A DNA stretch of 64,000 nt from Streptomyces luteolus (GCF_029968015.1 NZ_JASCIS010000007.1:62001-126000); one strand, 5' to 3'. Positions 8,736-17,227 are shown, counted from the first letter of the stretch. Numbers and translations: made by a program. The notes: generated by a model not told the origin, from the letters alone.

Positions 8736-9452
8736 GTGACCACGACAGCCGTAGCCCTGATCAACCCCAACACCTCGCAGGCCACGACCGAGATGATGGC
8801 GACGATCGCCCGCCGCACCCTGCGCCCCGATGACGGCTACGAGGTGCTCGGACTCACCGCCGCCGAGGGCCCCGCCATGCTGGTGGACGAGGACGCCCTG
8901 CGTGCCGCGGAACCCCAGGTCGTACGAGCCGCACAGCGGGCCCTCGCCGGGCCGGACGGGCCCCGCATCGGGGCGTTCGTGGTGAGCGCGTTCGGCGACC
9001 CCGGCGTCGAGGAACTGCGGTCCCGCACCTCCCGCACCTCCCGCACCTCCCGCACCTCCCGCACCTCCTTGCCCGTCGTGGGCATCGCCGAGGCGGCCAT
9101 GGCGGAGGCCGCGTCGGCGGGCCGCCGCTTCGGCATCGCCACGACCACCCCGGGCCTGACCGCCGCGATCGCCGCCCGCGTCGCCCACCTCGGCTGGTCC
9201 GGGCAGTACAGCGGGATCCGCCTCACCGCAGGCGATCCGCACCAACTGTCGGCTTCCCCCGAAGAGTTGACGGAGCGCCTGGCCGAGGCGGTCGAGGCCT
9301 GCCGCGCGCAGGACGGCGCCGAGGCGGTCATCATCGGCGGCGGCCCCTTGGGCGAGGCCGCCGAAGCCCTCCGCGACCGCTTCCCGATCCCGGTGATCGG
9401 GCCGATCCCGGCGGCCTGCCGGGCGGTTCGAGGGGTGGTGGAGGGCGACTGA
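8736..9452 (+). CDS. Asp/Glu/hydantoin racemase superfamily protein lacking the catalytic cysteines
   Basis: 238 aa. Family marks are the N-terminal ALINPNTSQATTEMM and the two active-site loops. In hydantoin and Asp/Glu racemases each loop carries a catalytic cysteine. Here the first loop reads VSAFGDPGVE and the second IIGGGPLGEAA, with Ala and Gly where Cys is expected. Just after the first loop, five 9-bp repeats add (Ser-Arg-Thr)x5. The GTG at 8736 has a distant GGAG. It may be an enzyme with altered chemistry or a non-racemase; substrate unknown. Confidence 0.7.
   Translation: MTTTAVALINPNTSQATTEMMATIARRTLRPDDGYEVLGLTAAEGPAMLVDEDALRAAEPQVVRAAQRALAGPDGPRIGAFVVSAFGDPGVEELRSRTSRTSRTSRTSRTSLPVVGIAEAAMAEAASAGRRFGIATTTPGLTAAIAARVAHLGWSGQYSGIRLTAGDPHQLSASPEELTERLAEAVEACRAQDGAEAVIIGGGPLGEAAEALRDRFPIPVIGPIPAACRAVRGVVEGD
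9021..9065 (+). repeat. 9-bp tandem repeat, 5 copies, inside the racemase gene
   Basis: TCCCGCACC repeated five times without a mismatch, in frame, encoding SRT units directly after the first active-site loop. Confidence 0.95.
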
Positions 9453-9474
9453 GCTGTGGGCCGCGTTCGGACAC

Positions 9475-9510
9475 CGGCGGCCCGCCTCCCGCTACGGAGG
9501 CGGGCCGCCG
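9475..9510. terminator. Bidirectional stem-loop terminator
   Basis: A perfect 15-bp stem (CGGCGGCCCGCCTCC and its complement) with a 6-base loop CGCTAC. It sits between the convergent ends of the racemase-like gene (stop 9452) and the small Cys-rich gene (stop 9522). No T-tract follows, as is usual in Streptomyces. Confidence 0.8.
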
Positions 9511-9521
9511 AAGCCCCCGCC

Positions 9522-9740
9522 TCAGGCGGAAGCCGCGACCAGGCGGTCGAGTTCGCCGCCCTTGGCCTGGGCCACCAGGTCGGCGAACTGCTCCTCGCTC
9601 ATCTGCACCTGCTGACCGAAGTCGTCGGTGATACGCACGCGCTTGTCCGCGGGCGCGTCGACGTCGACGAACAACTGCGGGCAGCCGCAGTCGCATTTGC
9701 CGCAGAAGGTCGCGATCGGTTCCGGACTCGTGTCGGGCAT
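9522..9740 (-). CDS. 72-aa Cys-rich protein of unknown function
   Basis: Starts MPDTSPEPIATF, then CGKCDCGCPQLFVDV, so five residues in a short N-terminal stretch alternate as a CxxCxCxC cluster, a likely metal site. The rest is acidic and hydrophilic (VRITDDFGQQVQMSEEQFADLVAQA). The ATG at 9740 is preceded by GAGGTGG. An upstream extension is open but compositionally poor. It shares a terminator with the racemase-like gene. I recognise the type as a small actinomycete protein but not a function. Confidence 0.65.
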   Translation of the reverse strand: MPDTSPEPIATFCGKCDCGCPQLFVDVDAPADKRVRITDDFGQQVQMSEEQFADLVAQAKGGELDRLVAASA

Positions 9741-9984
9741 CAGTGCCACCTCGCCGTTCGGGATGTGTGGTCGGTGTGGTCGTACCGCCACCGTCAAGCC
9801 TGCCCAACTGCCGATCCGGAACAAACAGTTCACACCGGGGCGCGGGGGGCGCGCGGATACGCCGGGGGGCACACCCTGATCCACGCGCACGCCTCGGCCG
9901 ACCCCGGCACCGCAGCGGGTGCGCGACCTTCAGGCAGCCCGGCCTACCAGGTCACCCCGCCCCGGCCCCCCGCACGGCGCGACG

Positions 9985-12066
9985 TCACCCCGACTCCGGA
10001 CTCCCCGACTCCGGACTCCCCGGCTCCGGGCTCCCCGGCTCCGGACTCCCCGTCCCGGCGGCGAAGTCGGCGAACCACGCCAGCATCTCCGGGTGCGAGA
10101 TCGTCCCCTCGGCACGCACCTCGGCCACGGGTGCGCCCTGGAGGATGCGTTTGACCGGGACCTCCAGCTTCTTGCCGGTCAGGGTTCTCGGCACGGCGGC
10201 CACCGGCACGATGGCGTCCGGGACGTGCCGGGGCGAGAGCCGCTGCTTGATCGCCCCGGCGACTCGGGCCTTCAGCCGATCGTCGACATCCGCACCGGAG
10301 GCCGGCACCACGAAGAGCGGCATGCTGTACGTGCCGTCCGGCGACTCCACGCCGACGACCAGGCTGTCGGCGATCTCCGGCAGCGCCTCGACCACGGCGT
10401 ACAGTTCCGCCGAACCCATGCGGACGCCCAAGCGGTTGAGGGTCGCGTCCGAGCGCCCGGCCACCACCACGGACAGGTCGTCCGCCACCGAGATCCAGTC
10501 CCCGTGGCGCCACACGCCGGGATACGTGTCGAAGTAGCTCGACCGGTACCGCTCGCCGTCCGGGTCACCGAGGAAGTACAAGGGCATCGACGGCAGCGGC
10601 GCGGTCACGACCAGTTCGCCCTGCCGGTCCTCGACCGGACGCCCGTCCCTGTCCCACGCCGCCAGGGCGACTCCGAGCGCGGGGCACTGGATGCGTCCGA
10701 CCCGTACCGGCAGCAGTGCCGAACCCCCGGCGAGTACGGAGCACACGTCCGTGCCCCCGCAGATCGACTGCAGCCACACATCGTCGGCTACCCGGTCGTA
10801 CACCCACCGCCAGGTGCTGTCGGGAAGGGACGAACCGGTCTGCAGCACGGAACGCACCCCGCTCAGGTCGTACGCGGAGGCCGGGTGGGCGTCCGCGCTC
10901 TCACCGGCCGTGAGATAGGAGGCGCCGACCCCGACCATCGTGGCGCGGCTGACTTCCGCCACCCGCCAGACACCGTTGACGTCGGGATGGGTGGGGCTGC
11001 CGTCGTACAGGACGAGGGTGGCGCCGTGCAGCAGGCAGCCGACCATGAAGTTCCACAGCATCCAGGCGGTGGACGTGTGGAAGAGGCAGCGGTCGTCGGG
11101 CCGTACGTCGGCGCCGAGTCCGAGGGCCTTGAGCAGTTCCACGACGATGCCGCCGTGGCCCTGCACCATGCCCTTGGGCGGACCGGTGGTGCCCGATGAC
11201 CAGAGGATCCACAGGGGGTGGTCGAACGGGACGTCGGCGAAGCGGAGTTCCGCCTCGTCGGCCACGGCGTCGGACCAGGAGTGCCACGCCACCCCTGCGC
11301 GGCCGGGCCCGCCGGATCCCGTCCCGGTCCCGGCCCAGGAGCCGGTGAGGTGGTCCACGGCGATCAGGTGCCGGACGGTGGGCAGTTCGTCCAGGATCTC
11401 GGCGACCGCGGAGCGCCGGTCGAACTCCTTGCCCGCGTAGCGGTAGCCGTCGGCGGCCACCAGCACCTTCGGCTCGGCCTGCCGCAGCCGGGCCGTCACC
11501 CCCGCCGTACCGAACTCGGGGGAACAGACCGTCCACACCGCACCGACCGCCGCGGCGGCGAGCAGTGCGACCACCGCTTCCGCCGTGTTGGGGAGAAAGC
11601 CCGCCACGCAGTCGCCCGGCTGCACACCCATGGCGCGCAAGGACGCGGCCAGGGCTCCGACATCGCGCCTCAGCTGCCGCCACGACGTCTCCACCGGAGG
11701 GCCGCTCTCGGACACCTCGATCAGGGCTGTGCGCTCATCGGGCGTCCGGGCCAGGCACCGCTCGGCGAAATTGATCCGGGCGCCGGGGAACCAGCGCGCG
11801 CCCGGCATGCGCGGATCGTCCAGGACAGTGTCGTAGGCGCTGACGGCATCAAGGCCGTAGTACTCCCACACCGCCGCCCAGAACGCGTTCGGCTCGGTCG
11901 TGCTCCACCGCCAGAGCTCGGCGTAGTCGGCGAACCGGAGCCCTCGGGTCCGGTCGAGCATGCGCAGGAAGGCGGCGACGTCGGACTGCTCGGCCCGCGC
12001 GGCGGTCGGGGCCCACAGCAGGTTCGGATCGGTCGGGGACCACAGCAGGTTCGGATCGGTGTTCAA
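9985..12066 (-). CDS. aacS: Acetoacetyl-CoA synthetase
   Basis: 693 aa, cytosolic adenylate-forming enzyme: acetoacetate + ATP + CoA gives acetoacetyl-CoA. Visible motifs are the P-loop WILWSSGTTGPPKGMVQGHGG, SICGGTDVC, HGDWISV and the C-terminal PRTLTGKKLEVPVKRIL with the catalytic lysine. LLWAPTAARAEQSDVAAFLRM at the N-terminus fits the family. The TTG at 12066 (GGAGG just upstream) starts 38 bp after the hydrolase gene; an ATG at 12144 would overlap that gene. The C-terminus ends in a repeated GSPEP/GSPES tail. As the last gene of an operon that starts with a beta-keto-acid cleavage enzyme, it would consume the acetoacetate made there. Confidence 0.88.
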   Translation of the reverse strand: MNTDPNLLWSPTDPNLLWAPTAARAEQSDVAAFLRMLDRTRGLRFADYAELWRWSTTEPNAFWAAVWEYYGLDAVSAYDTVLDDPRMPGARWFPGARINFAERCLARTPDERTALIEVSESGPPVETSWRQLRRDVGALAASLRAMGVQPGDCVAGFLPNTAEAVVALLAAAAVGAVWTVCSPEFGTAGVTARLRQAEPKVLVAADGYRYAGKEFDRRSAVAEILDELPTVRHLIAVDHLTGSWAGTGTGSGGPGRAGVAWHSWSDAVADEAELRFADVPFDHPLWILWSSGTTGPPKGMVQGHGGIVVELLKALGLGADVRPDDRCLFHTSTAWMLWNFMVGCLLHGATLVLYDGSPTHPDVNGVWRVAEVSRATMVGVGASYLTAGESADAHPASAYDLSGVRSVLQTGSSLPDSTWRWVYDRVADDVWLQSICGGTDVCSVLAGGSALLPVRVGRIQCPALGVALAAWDRDGRPVEDRQGELVVTAPLPSMPLYFLGDPDGERYRSSYFDTYPGVWRHGDWISVADDLSVVVAGRSDATLNRLGVRMGSAELYAVVEALPEIADSLVVGVESPDGTYSMPLFVVPASGADVDDRLKARVAGAIKQRLSPRHVPDAIVPVAAVPRTLTGKKLEVPVKRILQGAPVAEVRAEGTISHPEMLAWFADFAAGTGSPEPGSPEPGSPESGSPESG
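9988..10050 (-). repeat. 15-bp tandem repeat, 4 copies, at the 3' end of aacS
   Basis: Four in-frame 15-bp units encode GSPEP, GSPEP, GSPES and GSPES immediately before the stop codon. The tail lies beyond the conserved enzyme end. Confidence 0.9.
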
Positions 12067-12104
12067 CGGACCTCCAGGGGTCGGTACGTTTTCGAAGGAC
12101 CGGC

Positions 12105-12740
12105 TCAGCTCAGCTCCCGTACGAACTGCTCGGCGCGCGGCCATTCCCCGTACCCGGAGGCCGGGTTGAGGTGTCCTACCGGGCCCAGGCTCACGAGGCG
12201 GCTGCCCCACGCGCCGGCCATCTCCGCGACGCGGTCGTACGCGGCCAGGGGGTCGTCCGTGCTGGCCGCCACGATGCTGGGGAAGGGCAGCGGCTTCATC
12301 GGGACGGGCGTCCAGCCGTTCTCGCTCAGGTCGTCCGGGGACGGGTGGCCCTCCCCGAGAGGGGCGGCGAAGTCCGGTGGTGTGGCGAGCAGGGCGCCCC
12401 GGACGGTGTGGTGGTGCTGCTGTGCCCAGTGGACGACGGTGACGACTCCGGCGCTGTGCGCGACCAGGACGACGGGGCCGGAGATCTGCGCAAGGGTGCG
12501 CTCCAGGGCGGCGACCTGCGCGTCGCGGTTCAGCCGTCCCGTCCGCAGCGGCGGCAGCAGCCGGACGGCGTCGAGTCGTTCGGCGAGCAGGGTCTGCCAG
12601 TGGTGCGGCACGTGGTCGCGCAGCCCTGGGACGATCACGACGGTCGGGGGTTCGGTGGGGTTCGTTTGGGTGTGGTTCATGTGCGTGGGGTTCATGTGCG
12701 TGGGGTTCATGTGCGTGGGGTTCATGTGCGTGGGGCTCAT
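12105..12740 (-). CDS. Alpha/beta hydrolase of the RBBP9/YdeN type
   Basis: 211 aa. The serine-hydrolase triad is visible: Ser in VAHSAGVV, Asp in the STDDPLAAYDR strand, His in GPVGHLNPASG; VVIVPGLRDHVPHHW forms the oxyanion region. These features fit the RBBP9/YdeN family. The ATG at 12740 overlaps the TGA of the transporter gene (ATGA). The first 30 residues are a repeat of MNPTH-type units, so several further in-frame ATGs follow the first one. It probably hydrolyses an ester or amide intermediate of the operon's pathway; the substrate is unknown. Confidence 0.8.
   Translation of the reverse strand: MSPTHMNPTHMNPTHMNPTHMNHTQTNPTEPPTVVIVPGLRDHVPHHWQTLLAERLDAVRLLPPLRTGRLNRDAQVAALERTLAQISGPVVLVAHSAGVVTVVHWAQQHHHTVRGALLATPPDFAAPLGEGHPSPDDLSENGWTPVPMKPLPFPSIVAASTDDPLAAYDRVAEMAGAWGSRLVSLGPVGHLNPASGYGEWPRAEQFVRELS
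12681..12740 (-). repeat. 15-bp tandem repeat encoding the hydrolase N-terminus
   Basis: Four near-identical 15-bp units encode MSPTH then MNPTH three times. A degenerate unit (MNHTQ) follows. Each unit begins with ATG, giving at least five consecutive in-frame start codons. Confidence 0.9.
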
Positions 12741-14074
12741 GTGCGTGGCTCCGGTGGTACGAGCGCCGTGTCTGGCAGAAGTCCCAGGCGGCGCAGGTCT
12801 CTTGGGTAGGTGGCCTTGCCGAGGGCGAAGGCGGCGCCGCTCAGCACGGCGACCCAGGGAATGACTTGCAGGGCGCCGAGCAGTCCGGTGCGGTCGGCGA
12901 GCATGCCGGTGACGGCGGGCCCTGGTGCAAGGCCGAGCAGGCTGTTGGCCAGGGTGAGGGTGGCCATGGCGGTGGCCGCGACGGCCGGCGGGGTCAGGTT
13001 CGCCACCATGGCGGCGGCGGGGCCCGCCGTGCCGCTGGCGACGAGGCTGCCCAGGGCGATGAGCACCACCTGTGCCGGTCCCGTCGGCAGATGGAAGCCG
13101 GTCATCAGCAGGACGAAAGAGGCGAGGCTGCAGGTGACCGCCACGGTCCACTTGCGGACCGCGGCGTTCCGGCTGAGGCGGTCGGCCACGATGCCGCCCA
13201 GGATCATCCCCGTGCCGCCGAGCATCGCGAGCGCACCGGCGGCGATGCCTGCGTCGGCTGTCTCAAGCCCGTAGTAGCGGTGGAAGAAGCTCGGGGTCCA
13301 GGCGAGCAGCGCCATGGCGATGAACATCTGCAGTCCGCTGCCGACGTAGGCGCAGGCCACGGAGACCGAGGAGAACAGGCGCGGCAGCAGGGTGCGCAGC
13401 GCGGCCCGCTCCGAGGGCCCCGTACCCGGCGCGTGCACCCGGGCGGCAGCGGCGAGCCTGCGCTCCGTGATCAGTACTGCGTACACCGCGGCCAGGGCGA
13501 GTCCGAGGAAGCCCATCGCGCCGAAGGCCCAACGCCAGCCGTGCGCCTGGGCGATGGCGCCGCCGACGGCGACGCCGAGCACCGACCCGAAGGAGCCGCC
13601 CGCGATGAACGCTCCGGAGAGCGTGGCGCGCAGCCGCACCGGGAACACGCTGAGCACCACCGCGATCCCGACACTGCCGTACGCGGCCTCGCCCACGCCG
13701 ACCATGAAGCGTCCCAGGAACATCTCGCCGTAACTCGCGGAGATCGCGCAGCCCAGCGTGGCCAGGCTCCACACCACCGCGGCGGCGACGAGGCTGCGTA
13801 CCCGGCCCCAGCGGTCCGCGACGAGGGAGAGGGGGAAGGTGAGCAGGCCCACCATCAGGGCGACGATGCCGCTGAGCGAGCCCAACTGGGCGTCGGAGAG
13901 CAGCCATTCGGCCTTCAGCATCGGGAAGACCGCATTGAGGACCTGCCGCGACATGTAGTCGGAGAGCAGGAGACCGAAACTCAGGGCGAAGACCAGCCAC
14001 GGGTAGCCGCGCGGTACGGCCGGGCGGGTGCGGGAGGTCTCCGGTGCGGCCGCGTCGGCCGTAGGCGTTCCCAT
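12737..14074 (-). CDS. MFS transporter
   Basis: 445 aa, about 12 hydrophobic segments. The major-facilitator motif is seen as the loop ADRWGRVRS after the second helix, and the N-terminal half (SDYMSRQVLNAVFPMLKAEW) resembles ACS/aromatic-acid-type transporters. The ATG at 14074 has GAGG eight bases upstream; a GTG seven codons earlier has nothing suitable. It is coupled to the hydrolase at its 3' end and follows the dioxygenase by 34 bp. It probably imports the operon's substrate, which I cannot name. Confidence 0.85.
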   Translation of the reverse strand: MGTPTADAAAPETSRTRPAVPRGYPWLVFALSFGLLLSDYMSRQVLNAVFPMLKAEWLLSDAQLGSLSGIVALMVGLLTFPLSLVADRWGRVRSLVAAAVVWSLATLGCAISASYGEMFLGRFMVGVGEAAYGSVGIAVVLSVFPVRLRATLSGAFIAGGSFGSVLGVAVGGAIAQAHGWRWAFGAMGFLGLALAAVYAVLITERRLAAAARVHAPGTGPSERAALRTLLPRLFSSVSVACAYVGSGLQMFIAMALLAWTPSFFHRYYGLETADAGIAAGALAMLGGTGMILGGIVADRLSRNAAVRKWTVAVTCSLASFVLLMTGFHLPTGPAQVVLIALGSLVASGTAGPAAAMVANLTPPAVAATAMATLTLANSLLGLAPGPAVTGMLADRTGLLGALQVIPWVAVLSGAAFALGKATYPRDLRRLGLLPDTALVPPEPRT

Positions 14075-14108
14075 GGGTGCCACCTCTCTGGTCACGGACG
14101 TCTGCTGC

Positions 14109-15026
14109 TCAGAAGGGCCGGTCTCCGACGATTCCCGCGCGCTCCATCCTGCGGACGGCGGGCCAGTAGTCCTGGACGGCGTAGTGCTGCGTGGAGCGGT
14201 TGTCCCAGATGGCCACGCTGTTCTTCGTCCAGCGCCAGCGGACCTGGTACTCGGGGACCGCGGCCTGGCTGCGCAGGTAGTCGAGGAGGTTGCTCGCGCC
14301 GGGCGCGTAGTCCTGTCCGAAGCGCACGCGCTCGGGTCGGTGGTAGTTGACGAAGTGCGTGGTGAAGCTGTTGACGAAGAGGATCTGCTCGCCGGTCACC
14401 GGGTGGGTGCGGACCACGGGGTGCTCGGCGTCGGGGTACTTGGCGGCAAGCGCGCGGCGCTCCTCGGCCGGGAGTACGGCACCGAAGCTCGACTCGATGC
14501 TGTGCCGGGCGCGGAGGTCCGCGATCTGGTCCTTGACGTGGTCCGGGAGGCGGCGGTGGGCCTCGGCCATGTTGATCCAGATCGTGTCACCGCCGACGGC
14601 CGGAGTCTCGACGCAGCGCAGGACGGCGCCCATGGAGGGGTTGGTGCGCCAGGTCCCGTCGCAGTGCAGGGAGTTCTCGTAGTGCTCCGGCTCGCTGTCG
14701 AGGTCCTTGTAGATCCGGACGAGGCCCGGGTGCTCGGGGTCGCTGCCGGCCACGGGGTGGTCCTCCAGGGCGCCGAAGCGCGACGCGAAGGCGACGTGTT
14801 CGGCGCGGCTGAGGTCCTGGTCGCGCAGGAACAGGACCTTGTACCGCAGGAGCAGTAGCTCGATCGCGGTGAACAGATCGTCGTCGCGGGCGGCGTCACC
14901 CAGCTGCACGCCTCGGAGTTCGGCGCCGATGGTGCAGGTCAGCGGCTCGGCGGTGAGGGACGGACGCAGGGCGCTCGGGCGCACCAGGGCGGGCGCGGGC
15001 TCCTTCGTCCAGGCGGTCTTGGTCAT
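14109..15026 (-). CDS. TauD/TfdA-family Fe(II)/2-oxoglutarate dioxygenase
   Basis: 305 aa, about the length of taurine dioxygenase. The iron triad is visible: His121-x-Asp123 in SLHCDGTW and His281 in STQHYAVQDYW. An arginine near 292 would bind 2-oxoglutarate. Motifs LFLRDQDLS and NRSTQHYA are typical. Such enzymes oxidatively cleave or hydroxylate small acids such as sulfonates and aryloxyacids. The ATG has AGGAG nine bases upstream. It lies in the operon between the oxidoreductase and the transporter, so it probably carries out an early oxygenation step. Confidence 0.88.
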   Translation of the reverse strand: MTKTAWTKEPAPALVRPSALRPSLTAEPLTCTIGAELRGVQLGDAARDDDLFTAIELLLLRYKVLFLRDQDLSRAEHVAFASRFGALEDHPVAGSDPEHPGLVRIYKDLDSEPEHYENSLHCDGTWRTNPSMGAVLRCVETPAVGGDTIWINMAEAHRRLPDHVKDQIADLRARHSIESSFGAVLPAEERRALAAKYPDAEHPVVRTHPVTGEQILFVNSFTTHFVNYHRPERVRFGQDYAPGASNLLDYLRSQAAVPEYQVRWRWTKNSVAIWDNRSTQHYAVQDYWPAVRRMERAGIVGDRPF

Positions 15027-15050
15027 GGGTCGTCGCTCCTGACGTGTTGC

Positions 15051-15087
15051 TCGGAGGTACTCAGAGGTACTCAGAGGTACTCAGAGG
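15051..15087. repeat. 10-bp tandem repeat, 3 copies plus a partial one
   Basis: TCRGAGGTAC in three contiguous copies, then a partial TCAGAGG. It covers the end of the oxidoreductase gene (stop codon at 15081-15083) and the 54-bp gap before the dioxygenase start. Confidence 0.9.
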
Positions 15088-16052
15088 GTGAAGACGGAGG
15101 ACCCGGTCGTGCGGCCCGCCTCCAGGTCGTGGTGGGCGGTCACCGCGTCCGGAAGCTCGTACCGTTGGTTGATCCGGATGTCGATGCGGCCCGAGGCGAC
15201 GTGCTGGAACAGCTCCGCGGCCAGGGAGTCCCGCTCGGCCGGGTCGGCGATGTAGTCGGCGAGCGCGGGGCGGGTCGCGAACAGGGAGCCGTGCACGGCG
15301 AGTTGCATGGCGTCCAGGGGCGGCACTCCGGACGCGGTGCCGAAGCAGACCAACAGGCCGCGGCGCCGCAGCGAGGCCATCGACGCGGCGACGGTGTCCT
15401 TGCCGATGCTGTCGAAGACGACGGGGACGCCCTTGCCGTCGGTCAGTTCACGGACCCGCCGGGCCACGTCCTCGTGCCGGTACAGGATGGTGTGCGCGCA
15501 GCCGTGGGCCTCGGCGATCGCGGCCTTCTCCTCGCTGGAGACGGTGCCGATGACGGTGATGCCGAGCAGCCTCGCCCACTGCGCGAAGATGAGGCCCACG
15601 CCGCCGGCGGCCGCGTGCAGCAGCACCGTGTCGCCGCGCTCCAGCGGGTGGATGCGGCGCAGCAGGTACGCGGCGGTGAGTCCGCGCATCGTCATGGCGG
15701 CCGCGGTCTCACAGCTGATCGCGTCGGGCAGCTTGATCAGCGAATCCGCAGGCATGACGCGCTCGGTGCTGTACGCGCCGAGGGGGCTGCCCGTGTAGGT
15801 CACGCGGTCGCCCGCGCCGACGTGCGTGACTCCCTCGCCCACCGCCTCGACCACTCCGGCCCCCTCGACACCGAGCCCGTTCGGCAGGGGCACGGGGTAC
15901 AGGCCGGTGCGGAAGTAGGTGTCGGCGAAGTTCAGTCCGACGGCGACGTGCCGGACGCGCACCTCGCCGGGCCCCGGTTCCCCGACCGCGACCTCCTGCC
16001 ACCGCATGACCTCGGGTTTACCGGTCTCCTCGAATCGAATGGCATGTGCCAC
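15081..16052 (-). CDS. Quinone oxidoreductase-like NADPH-dependent MDR enzyme
   Basis: 323 aa, zinc-independent medium-chain dehydrogenase/reductase. GroES-like N-terminal domain with VGLNFADTYFRTGLY and NGLGVEGAGVVEAVGEGV. A Rossmann domain follows with LLHAAAGGVGLIFAQWARL (AxxGxxG) and VVFDSIGKDT. The pattern matches QorA-type quinone or enal reductases. The ATG lies upstream of the dioxygenase in the same direction. It may reduce or oxidise a pathway intermediate. Confidence 0.85.
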   Translation of the reverse strand: MAHAIRFEETGKPEVMRWQEVAVGEPGPGEVRVRHVAVGLNFADTYFRTGLYPVPLPNGLGVEGAGVVEAVGEGVTHVGAGDRVTYTGSPLGAYSTERVMPADSLIKLPDAISCETAAAMTMRGLTAAYLLRRIHPLERGDTVLLHAAAGGVGLIFAQWARLLGITVIGTVSSEEKAAIAEAHGCAHTILYRHEDVARRVRELTDGKGVPVVFDSIGKDTVAASMASLRRRGLLVCFGTASGVPPLDAMQLAVHGSLFATRPALADYIADPAERDSLAAELFQHVASGRIDIRINQRYELPDAVTAHHDLEAGRTTGSSVFTL

Positions 16053-16100
16053 GGCTCAGCTCCGTCTGCTCGGTTCCGGGTGTGTGAGGCGTACGAAGGA

Positions 16101-16160
16101 GTCGTACGGGCTGTACGGGCTGTACGGGATTTGCTGGATGTACGGGATGACGCGGGTCAG
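16101..16160. repeat. Short repeats in the gap between oxidoreductase and cleavage-enzyme genes
   Basis: CTGTACGGG-like 9-bp units recur at 16101-16130 and again near 16138. GGGTCAGGACGT is then repeated twice, just before the next gene's stop codon. No gene is present in 16053-16168. Confidence 0.7.
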
Positions 16161-16168
16161 GACGTGGG

Positions 16169-17227
16169 TCAGGACGTGACGTCGCGCAGCATGGAGCCGC
16201 GGCGGCCAGGGCGGCGGTTGGGCACCATGCCGAGGTGGGCCAGGGTCGCGTCGGTGTCCGCGTACCACTCGCCGATCTTGTAGATCTCCCGCGCTTCGGG
16301 GCCCGACGCGATGTCACGTCCCACGGCCTCGGCGATCTGCACCATCTGCTCGACCTGCTGCACGGAGGACATGCGCTCGCCCTTGCGGCGCCACAGGTTG
16401 TCCTCGTTGCCGACGCGGACGTGCGCGCCGAGGGCGATGCCGACGGTGTTCATCGGGGCCACCGCGCGCATGGACGCCTCGATGGTGAGGACCGCGCCGT
16501 CCGGGACGCGGCGGATGAACTCCACCAGGTCGGCGGGGTGCCGTCCGGCGAAGCCGCCGCCGATGGCCACGTAGTTGAGCACGAGCGGCCCGCTGTAGAT
16601 CCCCCGGCGGATCATCCGCTCGACGGTCTCCAGCTGTGCCAGGTGGGCGAGTTGGAAGTGCGGCTGGATGTCGTTCGCGCGGAGCCGCTTGAGGTGTTCG
16701 AGGTAGAACTCCGGCCCCGCTTCGACGACCATGTCGCGGTACGCCTGGTGCATGGCGGGCTTCGCGATGGAGGTGCCCTCGATGTCCTCGTCGTCGAAGA
16801 GCTCCACGATGTTCATCTGGCTGGTGCCGATGGCGATGGTCACCTGGTCGGGGCGTGGGGCGATCTCGGCCAGCATGTGCCGGGTGTCGTAGCTGAGCCA
16901 CTTGGCGTCCGCGCCCTCGTCCTCGGGGGCGAACGAGATGGAGCCGCCGATCTGCAGGACCATGTCGGGAACGGCTTCGCGCAGCCGGGCCATCAGCTCG
17001 TTGAACATGGACATGCGCTTGGAGCCGTGTCCGTCCAGCTCACGCACGTGGATGTGCAGCACGGTGGCGCCGGCGTCGTAGCAGTCGACGGCTGCCTGGA
17101 CGTGCTCGTCCATGGTGACGGGAAGGTCGTCGGCGTCTCCGGGCAGCCATTCCGGTCCGTACGGCGCTGCCTGGATGACCAGCTTCTCCTGGTTCTCCGG
17201 GTAGAGGGAGTCGTCGAGGAAGTGCAT
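16169..17227 (-). CDS. Beta-keto acid cleavage enzyme (BKACE, DUF849)
   Basis: 352 aa, TIM-barrel zinc enzyme. Family reaction: beta-keto acid + acetyl-CoA gives acetoacetate + a shorter acyl-CoA. The zinc ligands His58 and His60 lie in VLHIHVRE and the later conserved VGNEDNLW is present. GIYSGPLVLNYVAIGG is also typical. The ATG at 17227 has GGAG seven bases upstream; an upstream GTG extension is rejected. It is the first gene of the leftward operon, behind the AraC-type operator, and aacS ends the same operon. The side chain of the beta-keto acid is unknown. Confidence 0.87.
   Translation of the reverse strand: MHFLDDSLYPENQEKLVIQAAPYGPEWLPGDADDLPVTMDEHVQAAVDCYDAGATVLHIHVRELDGHGSKRMSMFNELMARLREAVPDMVLQIGGSISFAPEDEGADAKWLSYDTRHMLAEIAPRPDQVTIAIGTSQMNIVELFDDEDIEGTSIAKPAMHQAYRDMVVEAGPEFYLEHLKRLRANDIQPHFQLAHLAQLETVERMIRRGIYSGPLVLNYVAIGGGFAGRHPADLVEFIRRVPDGAVLTIEASMRAVAPMNTVGIALGAHVRVGNEDNLWRRKGERMSSVQQVEQMVQIAEAVGRDIASGPEAREIYKIGEWYADTDATLAHLGMVPNRRPGRRGSMLRDVTS

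Noticed and set aside
9741..9890. Longer N-terminus for the 72-aa Cys-rich protein
   Set aside because: The extension is Arg/Pro-rich and the ATG at 9740 has a suitable upstream GAGGTGG.
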